Positions 35,038 to 47,000 of a DNA stretch of 64,000 nucleotides are shown in pieces. The notes under the pieces were generated by a model that had not been told where the DNA came from, did no database searches, and saw only the letters and a list, made by a program, of their open reading frames with translations. Source of the stretch: Magnolia sinica. Lineage: Eukaryota; Streptophyta; Magnoliopsida; Magnoliales; Magnoliaceae. The position numbers were made by a program, and so were the translations under genes. Position 1 is the first letter of the stretch, and each line of letters opens with the position of its first letter. Where the stretch lies: contig NC_080575.1 in NCBI RefSeq assembly GCF_029962835.1, positions 42,570,336 through 42,634,335 of the forward strand, written 5' to 3'.

Positions 35038-38000
35038 TTCTACACATCTTCAAGGTTCCATACCACCGAGCTTTTGATCCTCAATTTCTTCCCCAAATCG
35101 GAGATATGATCCACAAGCAATGACGAAGAGGTGCCGAAATCCACCATCCCTTACAGATCTGAAAAAAAAATAATCCAGAAATATCGATTTTCTATTTTTC
35201 TGAATAACTCAAGAACTCTTTGGGCTGGACAGGTTCTTGAACTGTATCGGCACTAATATCACCAATACAATCAAAACTTGGAATTTATACACAGTTTTCT
35301 AATGATATATTGGTGAAATATCAACATATCAATACCTAGTGATATATCGTTGATATTAGGAATTATCTGAACTAAATCTAAATGTGATATAGATATCAAT
35401 GAGGTAGCAATACCAATAATATCAGAGATGTTATTGATAATATTGGCGATACTCGGAACACTGCTCATAGCCGCTACCATAATGTGGCGGCATTTTTCAC
35501 ACGGAGCTCGAGTGGGATGCAGGGGCATACTCAGGGTGGGTGGCCCGCAGAACCCATGGATTTGTGGGGCCCATGAGGAGGGTTCGGCTGAGGATCTAAC
35601 CCATGGATTTGGGGCCTTGGCTATGAGATAAATGGATTAATTCGGCATACTCTATCAGTTCAAGCTTTTAGAGCAAGTGGTTAATTGTCTCGCATCAAAT
35701 TGGTTCTAGAGCGGGAGGTCTCGTGTTCAAAACTCCTCATCGAGGGTGATTAATGTGGGGGCATTTTCACACCGGGCTCGAGTTGGGTAGCTTGTGGGAT
35801 GCAGGGGCATACTCAGGGTGGGTTATCATGTGTGCATGAAGTCCCATCCTTGGTCCCTAACTGATTGTCATGTCACGGAGGTCTCCTCATTCGGTGACAC
35901 TGCTGGAAGTGAAATTCCACACATCAATAATTACTCCCTCGAATTGGGACCCCACGAACAAGAAAGCATCCAATGGATACTTCTCTTATAGCATGCTAGA
36001 TAGTCTTGCCTTAGAAAATTTTCATATACTCATGCACACTGCAGTAGCCACAACTTAGGCCACTGCGATTCATCAAACATCCACCATTGGGTTACCAGAT
36101 TATGTCTCTTCATGATCCCCAACACGATTTACACATTATACATTGCCTATATTATAGGATTAATTCAGTTTTTCCCTTTAAACTAAGGGTTTTCTTACGA
36201 GCTGTAATTGATGGCATTTGATATATGATGGATGGAAACGTAAAGTCCTACACGATCAATAAATTAAAACCCCTATAAGAGGGAAATTTGGTTTTTCTCT
36301 TTCTTCTATGACTAATTCATCAGATAGTAAGAAAACACAATTATTTTCCAAATTTCCCAAAGGGGATCCTTAAAGAGAAACTTGATCATCCATCTCAATG
36401 GATGGTGGGAGGACCACGATCATGGCTATAAAAGGATGCACACAGCTTCCCCCTGCCAGGGAGGTTTTCCCTAGACTCGAAGAACCACCTCTGGTTCCCT
36501 TTTATTCCTTTTGTGGATGTGCATATTTCGAGAGAGGGGTGAGTCGCACCTTGAGTTATTTTTGAAACTCTAGTAGGTGCAGCCTTGCACTCCTGTCTTC
36601 TGTATAGGACTGTCATTTCTGACATTCCTTGATCACTTTGTGCAATAGGGTGAAATCCTGATCAACATCTGATTTTATGTTTCTGCACTTCATCTAATCT
36701 CTGGGCCTAACTATAAAGTGGTCAGTAAGACTGCAACATCTTCAGATAACTTCACTGATTGCAACATCATGCACTGTCTTCAATCCTAGGCCTGACCGTA
36801 GGCTTCCAAAGTGTAACGTCTTGCAGTGTCTTCATTCATGGATCTAGCAATAGGCTTCTAGAGTGTAGCATCTTGCACTATGTTTTCACCTATGGGCCTA
36901 ACCGCACACTTCCAAAGTGCGAAATCTCGCACTTGTCTTCATTCAGGGCCTAACCCTGGGCTTCTAGAGTGTAACATCTTGCACTCTGTCTTCATTCATG
37001 GTCCCAACCCTAGGCTTCTAAAGTGTAACATCTTCCAATCTCTCTTCATTTCCGAACCTTAACCCTCAGCTTCCAGAGTGCAGCATGTTGCACTCTATCT
37101 TCATTCATGGTACAAACCCCAGGCTTCCAGAGTGCAACATCTTGCATTACTCTTCATTCCTCAGGGCCCAACCCCAGGATTCTAGAGTGCAACATCTTGC
37201 ACAGTCTTTATCTGTGACCCACCCAACCCATCTTCTAGCATCTTCATTCCTGTGCCCAACCTATGCTTCTAGAGTGTGAAATCTTGTGCTCTATCTTCAT
37301 TCTTAGGCCCAAACCTAAGCTTATGTTCATTCTTAGCCCAACCCAAGGCTTCAAGACACCGTCTTTTGACAGCTACTTCCACTTCTCCTTTACTCCATGC
37401 ACGGACATTGATGAAGGATCGATACATGAATTAAGTAACATGTGAGATCAGATAACCAAATTAAGATATCTAACAAAAAAAACACAAACGTCACTATATT
37501 CATCACACATATCATGAAAATCAAAAGAAAATCATGCATAATCATGTCCTAAGCTACGAACATCGTAACATAAGATCATTAAATAAAACGAAACTATGAT
37601 CTAATGGATGTAGGGACATCCAATTAGCATAAGATATAGTCTATTTCAAAATAGGAAACCTAATACAACCTAGGGTGAAAATTAGGGTTTGGGTAATTTG
37701 GAGAAAGTTAGGGATTTTAGGTTTAGGGTCAGGGTCTCGGGGATGGAAGAATGAGGTTTGATATAATGATGGTGGGAAGCCAAAAGGACCAGGTGAGAAT
37801 CACACGTGGCTTTACGGTCACACGAGTGGCGTGGGAGGATGGGTTTAGGGCGGTTAGGGTTTGGTTTGTGGATGGGTATGAGAAAGTTGGGTTTGGGAGA
37901 AAACGAAGATTTGAGATGAGACAAATAAGAACCTGAAGAGAATACTTGGATGAGGAAGAAAAATGAAGACGGTGTGGGGATAGATGGAGACCTTGTACCT

Positions 38001-41000
38001 CCGTTGATGAAGATTAGCCTCGCACCAATCTTCCTTCCAAATTGCATGGAAGTATCTTCAAATCGCATGAAGATGGGAGAAGAAAGCAAGAGCTTTTTTT
38101 AAAAAAAATTTATTTTTTAATCACGAAATTTAATTAGGGAGAGGTCACACGCTCTCCTCTTTTTATAGATCTAAGAAGTTTCAAAAATTACTAAAATCCC
38201 CGTCTTGTGAGCTTTAACGAAAATAGCCCTAGTCTAAATAAAATCAACTAAAACACCCATAATGTGTCCAAATATAAAATAATCAAAAACTAAATCCTAA
38301 AATATGATAAAGTCTAAAACTGATGTGGACGATCAATGATCAATGACCTGATCATGTGATCCATGCGATCTAATGGCCCAATCGTTGCGTCCCTCCGATC
38401 TAATGGTCTGGATCACTCCATAAAGCAGCCCATGTGCATCTTCTCAGTGTGGGGTCTTTCAGATGCTCACACATGCACATGGGGTCTTCAGCAAGATCAC
38501 GGGCACTCGCTTAGCCACAGGGAAAGTAGTGTGGCCCGTCTCCTCCTCTGATACGTACGTAAGGGTGTACGTGACGTGATGTCCTTATCAATTCTCTTCG
38601 ACTGAGAAGAGTTCGCCTTTGGCGGACTAAAACTCCTGTAGTGCTCCAAAATGTCTGGATCTAAATGTTGTAGCTCGTCCCTTGTAATCCACGTACTGTT
38701 GGAGATCGGCTCGTGCTTTCGCTTGACAAGGAATTTTTGAAATCCTCCATGTCAAGTGGAAACTGCTTGTGTATCCAGTATGTCTTCTATCTGTTCGCTT
38801 CGAGTAGGCAAGGAAAGTAAAGGTGGTTATGGCTCTAATGATTGGTCAGGTAAGGGTCATGGATTTGGTACTAGGTCACGATCTGTGGGAGAGTCTGTGG
38901 ATGGATCAATAGGTGAAGTAGTAGATCCCTTGTATAGTACTAGATCTTCCACATTAAAAGTAGAACTAATTCCCATGCTAGGTGGAAGGTCTACTTCATA
39001 TGCATTAAGACGCAGTTTCTGCATTATTTTGTATAGTCCTGCGCTATGTGCTTGTAACTTTTTAATGGCCCCATGTGGGAACCGCTCAGGCCTCATGCGA
39101 ACCATGACATAATCTCCTACTTAGAATTCATGAAACCTGCGATGAGAATCAGCAAACGCTTTGTATTTTTCATTATTTACATTAATTCGCTTCCTAACCT
39201 CACTATGCAACTCATGTATATGACGTTCAAACTCATGTGCGGACTCAAATGACCTATGAGACACATGCATAGGTATGAGATCTACAGGTTTCCTAGGTTT
39301 GTAGCCATGCACAACCTCAAATGGACTCATGCCTATGGATCTATTGATGGAACTATTGTATGCTAACTCGGCTATAGGCAAAACGGTATCCCAAGTTCGA
39401 TCGTGATCACCAACAAGACATCTAAACAGATTTCCAAGACTCCTATTGACAACTTCAGTTTGACTGTCTGTCTGAGGATGATAGGCAGATGAAAATTGAA
39501 GCCTTGTCCCCATCATGTGCCATAGTGTCTTCCAAAAATTGCTCATAAAGCGCACATCACGATCAGACACTATGGTCTTAGGTAGACCATGTAAACGCAC
39601 TACCTTCCCAAAGAAAAGCTTAGCCACATTGGAGGCATTCGACGTTTTCAAGCACGGAATGAAATGGGCTATTTTGGAAAAACGGTCCACAACCACGAAT
39701 ACGGAATCGTGTTTCTTGATAGTTTTCGATAAGCCCAACACGAAATCCATACTAATATCTTGCCACGAAGCATGGGGTACTAACAAAGGTGTATACAATC
39801 TTATATTTTGCTTCCTCTGCTTTGCCAGTTGACGAGTCTTGCATTGCCCAACAATCTTGGCTACATCTCGCTTGAGACTTGGCCAATAAAATCTATCCTC
39901 CACAAGGGCAATGGTCTTGTCCCTCCCCAAACGACTAACTATCCCTCCTGCATGAAGTTCCTAAACTAGGAAATCACGGAGGGAGGTACGAGGAATGCAA
40001 AGTCTGTCACCTTTAAATAGGAATTCATCGATGATGACAAATCTAGGACTATCAATCGACTGACCATCTCGTAGTGATGCATATAAATCTCCAAAATCTA
40101 GGCATGTAGGATACTCCTCTCTTAGTCGATCAAACCCAACCACTTCTACTCTCATACTTTGGAGAAGCGTCACTTGATGAGTAAGGGCATTAGCAGGTTT
40201 GTTCTCGACCCCAGCCTTATGTTTAAGAACGAAAGAGTATTCTTGAAGAAATTAGACCCATTTAGCATGCCTAGGGTTTAGTTTCTTCTGGGAACTGAGG
40301 TAACATAAGGCCTCGTGATCAGAGAACAAGACAAATTCTTGTGGTAATAAATAATGCCGCCAATGGCGCAAGGATTGGACGACTGCATAGAAGTCTTTGT
40401 CATAGGTGGAATATCGTTGTTTTGCCTCATTCAACTTCTCACTAAAATAAGCAACAAGGTGCCCTTCCTGACTAAGCACACCACCTATACCTACCCCAAA
40501 TGCGTCACATGCGTCCTCAGAGACTTTAGAAAACTCTGGAAGGCGCATGATGGGGGCTTCACTCATCTTGCCCTTAATCTCCTTAAAAGCTTTAGAGACA
40601 GCTGTAGTCCATACAAACTCCCCTTTCTTGATGCAATCCGTGATGGGAGCCATAATGGAGCTAAATTCTCTAATGAACTGCCTATAAAAAGTTGTCAAGC
40701 CATGAAAGCTTTGCACCTCATAAATATTGTGCGGTTCAAGCCATTCAACTATGGCACAGACTTTCTCGGGGTCCGCTCTCATGCCCTCAGATGATGTGAT
40801 GAACCCTAGAAATATAACGCTCTTTGACATAAATGTACACTTCTTAAGGTTAACATATAGCTTTTTAGTTCTGAGGACCTCGAAAACTTGCCTCAGATGG
40901 TGGAGGTGTTGTTCCTTTGATGTGCTATAGATAAGAATGTCATCAAAATACACCACAAGGAACTTACCCATGAATGGTCTCAACACCTGGGTCATCACTC

Positions 41001-44000
41001 TCATAAATGTGCTCGGGGGCGTTAGTCAAGCCAAAGGGCATGATTGGCCATTCTTATAGCCCATCCTTCATCTTGAAGGCTGTCTTCCACTCATCTCTTA
41101 GGCATATACGTATTTGGTGATACCCGCTCTTGAGGTCAATCTTCGAAAAGATTGTGGCACCCTCTATTTTGTCTAACATATCATAAAGACGCAGTATGGG
41201 AAACCAGTACTTGATTGTGATTTTATTAATGGCTTGACTGTCCACACACATGCGCCATGTACCATCTTTCTTGGGCGTGAGAAGCGCTGGCACGGCACAC
41301 GGACTCATACTCTCCTGAATGAAACCTTTTCTGAGGAGCTCATCTACTTGCCTCTTCAACTCCGCATGCTCCGTAGGGTTCATTCGATAATGAGGAAGGT
41401 TTAGTAGAGTTGACCCAGGAATAAGATCAATGGCATGCTAGATGTTTCTCATGGGTGGAAGTTCATTTGGTAAGTCCTCTGGAAATACATCGTGAAACTC
41501 ATCCATAATTGGCTTCACCTTAAGGGGTCCCTCTACACTAACCTCGAGTGTAATTTCTCTCGCCACTAAGGCGTACACCATTGAATCCACTATAGTCTCT
41601 CTCTCAAACTCCTTGGCGTTGATCACATGGAGAGACTTAGGTTGGTATTTCCTCGTATCCCTTGGGTTACCCGACTTCCGTTCAGTTTTCTTATCCGCAT
41701 TGCTTTTTGGTGGGAAAGAAACTAGAGATATCTTTTTGCCTTGATTTATGAATGAACATACATTTGAGCGGCCGTATATCGTCACATCATGGTCAAATAG
41801 CCAAGGCCGTCCTAAAATGATGTGTCCAACGTCCATAAGTAAGACATCGCACCACAACGAATCTGAATAGGATCTAAAATTAACAGGCAGGAGATCACTG
41901 GGTAACAGGTATGGAAGATGCATCCGCCCATGACACTATAGGGCTGAATGTGCGGTTCAGGTTTTAACCCCAAACGAGACAAAGTGCTAGTGGAGACCAC
42001 ATTGGTACAATTGCTACTATCGACGATCACCTTGCAATTCTTCTCTCCACATTTTGCATATGTGTAAAATATCGTAGTTCGACGCCAATCATCATTCTCC
42101 TTAGCATTGGTCAAGGCGCACCTGACTACTGCAAGTGGTGTGGTCTCTTCTCCTTCTACTTCTTTATCACTAACACCATTGATGTTGGGCTGATAAAATT
42201 CTTCTTCAAGATCACCCTGTTCATCTCCTTCTTTCTCACCATCATCAATTACCGGGGTTTTGTTCCTCTCTTTTGATGGACATTGATGCGCATAGTGACC
42301 AATCCCATGGCAATTGAGGCATTGCGTTTGCTCACCTCCCCTAAAGCTAGCACTCGTTATCCCCTTTCCTTTGACATCTCTAGGGTTGGGTTAGGATTCA
42401 GTTTGGGGCTTAGACTGATTTCCCATGTTAGGCTTACCCCCTTGAGAGTAAGTCTTGACACTTGGATCCCGAGTGTCATAACGCTTACCAACTAGTGCCT
42501 TGAGGTAGTGTTCAATGTCTTGCACCACTTGGTACATGTGCTTTAATGTACTAACATCACAAGAATAAAGTTCTTGTTGGATATCAAATCGGAGGCCCAT
42601 CCTGAATCTGGACAATGTAACCATCGGGTCCTCCTTAATGTCACATCGCATCATGTACTCTTCAAACTAAGTGATGTAATCTAGAACGATCATGGATCCC
42701 TGGCGCAAAGCCTGCCACTTTTGGTCTAGGAGCCTCTGACGATAAGAAAGAGGGAGCTACTTTTCTTTAAGGACCTCTTTCGTCTCGGCCCAATGCACAA
42801 CTGTGAGCTCTCCTTTCCTTTCAATTTTACGCTCTATGTTGGTCCAAAAAAGTTTGGCTTGGCCCACCAACTTCATCTTGGCAAATCTTACTTGACGGGT
42901 ATCAGACATATCATACCACTCAAAATAGTGGTTCATGCCTGCCAACCAATTAAGGAATGCTTTGGGGTCCAATCGACCATCAAAATTGGGGGCATCAACT
43001 TCCACACCTTTCATGACTTGTGCATCTGGATCATAACGCTCATAACGCTCCTTACGTGGTGGCAGCACATGTGCTCGACCACGGTTAACGCCTTGGCCAC
43101 GATCATTCTCCCGCCTATCAACTTGATTTCCAGCCTGAGATTGAACGTCATCCCTAGTGTCGGGGTTTGCTTATAAGGAGGCCTCAAGTTGATTGACGCA
43201 CGCATTGGTTGCGGTTAATTGAGTGACAGTGGTTCTATTGTGCGCTTCAATGGTCATCAAATGGTTATTGATAGCATTAAGAGCCTCGACAATCTGCTCC
43301 AGATTCATATTAAGATGTAAACCAAAACCACGCCCTGAACGAGTGGGTATACACGAGGAAATTCTAAAAGGAAACCCTAGATGTAACTCTAACCTAGATG
43401 TGACACAAAAATCCTATATGGCCTAGATCTATATGGGGACTCAACAAAACCTAGAAAAAGGGCTGACTAACTCAACGAAATGTCCCCTTCGTAGAGCTAG
43501 TCACGCGGGGGTTGCAGGGGGCGGCGCACCCCTACCCAGGGTTTGGGGCGGAGCGCCTGAAACGTAAACGATTTTTAAATTTTAGATAAAGTGTTTCTAT
43601 ATAAAATTTTCACCACAAAGATGGATTGACAATAACTTGACATACGCTAAAACTGTGCTCTGATACCAAATTTGATGCAGGACCGATGCATGAATTAAGT
43701 AACATGTGAGATCAAATAACCGAATTAAGATATTTAACAAAAAATCACAAACGTCACTATATTCATCACAAATATCATGAAAATCAAAAGAAAATCATGC
43801 ATAATCCTGGCCTAAGCTACGAACATCGTAACATAAGATCATTAAATAAAACGAAACTAGGATCTAATGAATGTAGAGACATCTAATTAACATAGGATAT
43901 AGTCTATTTCAAAATAGGAAACCTAATACAAACTAGGGTGAAAATTAGGGTTTGGGTAATTTGGGGAACGTTAGGGATTTTAGGTTTAGGGTTAGGGTTT

Positions 44001-47000
44001 CGGGGATGGAAGAATGGGGTTTGATATAATGACGATAGGAAGCCAAAAGGAGTAGGTGGGATTCACACATGTGGTCATACGGTCACACGTGTGGTGTGGG
44101 AGGATGGGTTTAGGGCGGTTAGGGTTTGATTTGTGGATGGGTATGAGAAAGTTGTGTTTTGGAGAAAACGGAGATTTAGGATGGAAGAATTAAGAACCTG
44201 AAGAAAATACTTGGATGAGGAAGAAAAATGAAGACGGTGTGGGGATAGATGGAAACCTCGCACCTCCGTTGATGAAGATTAGCTTCGAACCAATCTTCTT
44301 TTCAAATCGCATAAAAGTATCTTCAAATCGCATGAAGATGGGAGAAGAAAGCAAGATTTTTTTATTTTTTATTTTTTATTTTTTTATTTTTTAAATCATG
44401 AAATTTAATGAGGGAGAGGTCACACGCCCTCCTCTTTTTTATAGATCCAAAAAGTTTCAAATTTTACAAAAATCCCCGTCTTGTGAGCTTTAACGAAAAT
44501 AGCCCTAGTCTAAATAAAATCAACTAAAACATCCATAATGTGTCCAAATATAAAATAATCAAAAACTAAATCCTAAAATATGATAAAGTCTAAAACTGAT
44601 GTGGACGATCAATGATCAATGACCCGATCATGTGATCCATGTGATCCAATGGCCCGATCGTCACGTCCCTCCGATCCAACGGTCTGGATCACTCCTTAAA
44701 GCAGCTCATGTGCATCTTCCCAGTATGGGGTCTTCCAGATGCTCGCACATGCACATGGGGTCTTCAGCACGATCACGGGTACTCACCTAGCCATAGGGAA
44801 AGTGGTGCGGCCCGCCTCCTCCTCTGATACGTACGTAAGGGTGTATGTGACGTGATGTCCTCATCAGATCTATTTGCTTTGAGAGAGCTGTGAACAACAA
44901 AATATTTCTCCAATAAAGAGAGTATCAAACTAATAGTGAAAAGGAAGGACAAGAAGAAAAGTATGGAGGAAAAGGAGAAGGAGAAAGAAAAGTGTCAACT
45001 GAATAGCAGGTAGTAGTTGGTATACAAACTTCTCTAGGATAAGTACCACTTGAACAATGGATAATAGTTCTAGAGGAAATAAAATGGCACCTTGTTGGAA
45101 AACAGCCCCGATATCTTTCAGGATAACCCCCTTGACGTATTTAGTTACCTAAACCAAGTCGAAAACTGCCCTTGTAGGAAGAAAGACTCTTGCTTGACAT
45201 TCAACCTATGGAATTGTTAAAGAATGGAACAAATCTCATCCTATTTTGGCCCTCCCGTATCCAGCAAGTCATGCAGGAGCCCCTTATGGGCTGTTGACAT
45301 TTTCAAAACTCTCTCAAAACTAATTATCAAGCTTCGAAGGCTCCTAAGCTGGCTAATAAGCACTCTCATATTTGATGCCGACGTGGGGTCCACCTTAAAC
45401 TAGTAACAACTTGGAAATTAGTCCAATCTATTCATCAAGAGCTTAGCAGCTTTAAGAACCTGCTATTTTTATTTTTTTTTAATTTTTTTATTTTTAAAGA
45501 AATAGAAAAAAAAGAAAAGAAAAGAAAAGAAAAGAAAAGAAGGGCCTCGTTAGGCTTATTGCATGGCATATATGCATGTGAGATCCATTTGAATAGGTTA
45601 GAAAGCCTAGCATTTGAGTTTCTTTCCTCTTTTTGGGTCCTTGTACACGTCATATCTGTTTATTGGGACCCATGTTGAACTACATCACTTATGATTTGAT
45701 ATATCATCACTTGCATGATAGCCATCCATAGGGGTATACAAACGTATGAGGGTTAACCCCAATACAAATGTGCCACAGTCATCCTGATTCCCGATTGCTA
45801 ATGGGCAGCAAACATAGTAAACTTGGTGAAAATAAAAGTGCCTTTGAAAATTAGGGACCACTATCTGTTAGTGACTATTCAATTTTCCTAGAACATGTTA
45901 ATAGGAAAGAGTCATTTTTCATTTTGCTGCAAGTGTTTCTTAATTTCTCTTAGCGACTATAAATAATCATCTAATTTATTTCTTTCGGAATTTCATTTAG
46001 GAGCTTTTAGACCTCTTGTTTCTTTAAAGCTTATGTTATATTTACTAAGGGCCTTTTTGGTAGATGCCTTGAATTGAGTTCATCTCATTTAAACCATAAT
46101 TATGTTTTAGAGATATTCTTTGTTGGTTATCTCAATTATTTTTAGCCTTTACCAAGAAACAAAGTAATGATCTCTAATGCATTATTGCAACCAACTGAAA
46201 TGAAATGAACATGTTTTTAGGCGTCTACCACACAGGCCCAAGGTAAGAACTGCATCCAAACAATGTTGCTCATTCAAACTTTCATTTATTTTTTGATATA
46301 ATCATGCAGAGGTTTCTGATATTTGGAGATGAAATGTAATTCTGCTTTTTTCATTGGGTTGTTCAAAGTATTAGCAAATGCTTATTTAAAGTTAACTTGG
46401 TTCCTATTTTGATAGGTGACGATGAGAATGAAGCACCTACGGAGCATAGGGTTCCAGTGAGAAAGTCAACCTCCAGTCCACAGCAAGACATCAACACAAG
46501 AGCTTCTAATATAATCCCAACTGATACAGAGAACATAAAGATCCAGGCAGTTTCACCAAAATCAGGTAATTAGCATAATTCATGGAAGCTTCATAGATTG
46601 GTAGAGTGTGGTTACTGTGGTAATTCAACTAGCTGCAACATACACTATGGATTTAGTTTTTAGTTACTAGAATGGTTTTCTAGGACTTCTCATATAATGA
46701 TGTTATAGAAGCAGCAGTAATACTTTTTGCTCACCATGTTATGCCAATGTTATTCTCCATATTGCTAGATTAAATCAGAAGAGGGCTGAGGGTGAGAAGT
46801 GGAAACAGAAGGTAGATAATAACCTATTTAAAGATCTAAAGCTTCCAACAATCTTGAGATTCTTAGGCAGGGAATCCTCTGATCCTCATGGACAACATCT
46901 CAGGTTGATGACTTATGCATCTATGTAGGGGACATCCATTCGGTATTATAATAACTAATGAATAGGATTATGTGAGAATAAGAGTAAATTGGATTTCAAT

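Larger units (their letters stand above)
29924..35463 (-). mobile_element. hAT transposon, 5.5 kb, transposase decayed
   Basis: The left end reads CAGTGTTTGTAGTATCG; the reverse complement of the right end reads CAGTGTTCCGAGTATCG. Flanks are CTCACAAT (29916-29923) and CTCATAGC (35464-35471), 5 of 8 identical, at the 8-bp length of hAT duplications. GATAT-rich subterminal repeats lie inside both ends (29950-30000, 35240-35450). A minus-strand transposase remnant spans about 33420-30660. The element also contains a CATC tetranucleotide tract and a TA tract, probably grown after insertion. Confidence 0.75.
37409..44866 (-). mobile_element. Ty3/gypsy chromovirus (CRM/Galadriel-like) with both LTRs
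   Basis: Minus strand, 7458 bp. 5' LTR 44866-43673, primer-binding site TGGTATCAGAGC (43669-43658, tRNA-iMet type), gag, protease, RT, RNase H, integrase and a chromodomain-like tail that runs into the 3' LTR (38590-37409). LTR termini are TGATRAGGAC...CATCA. Flanks GACAT (37404-37408) and GATCT (44867-44871) agree at only three of five positions. All ORFs are interrupted, so the copy is dead. It sits antisense in intron 8 of the Prune-like gene. Confidence 0.85.
18529..46415 (+). other. Intron 8 (27,887 bp), transposon-filled
   Basis: It starts GTAAGC and ends TTTTGATAG. The frame and residue sense are continuous across it: [18 protein letters not shown]. It contains at least five separate insertions, listed below. 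None of the open frames inside looks like a host gene. Confidence 0.75.

Noticed and set aside
35640-35760. tRNA-like head with GTGTTCAAAACTCC
   Set aside because: It cannot be folded as a tRNA by eye, and no tail or TSD is visible. Mentioned only within the region entry.
36700-37330. CRISPR-like array
   Set aside because: This is a plant intron; units are contiguous 54-bp repeats with no unique spacers.
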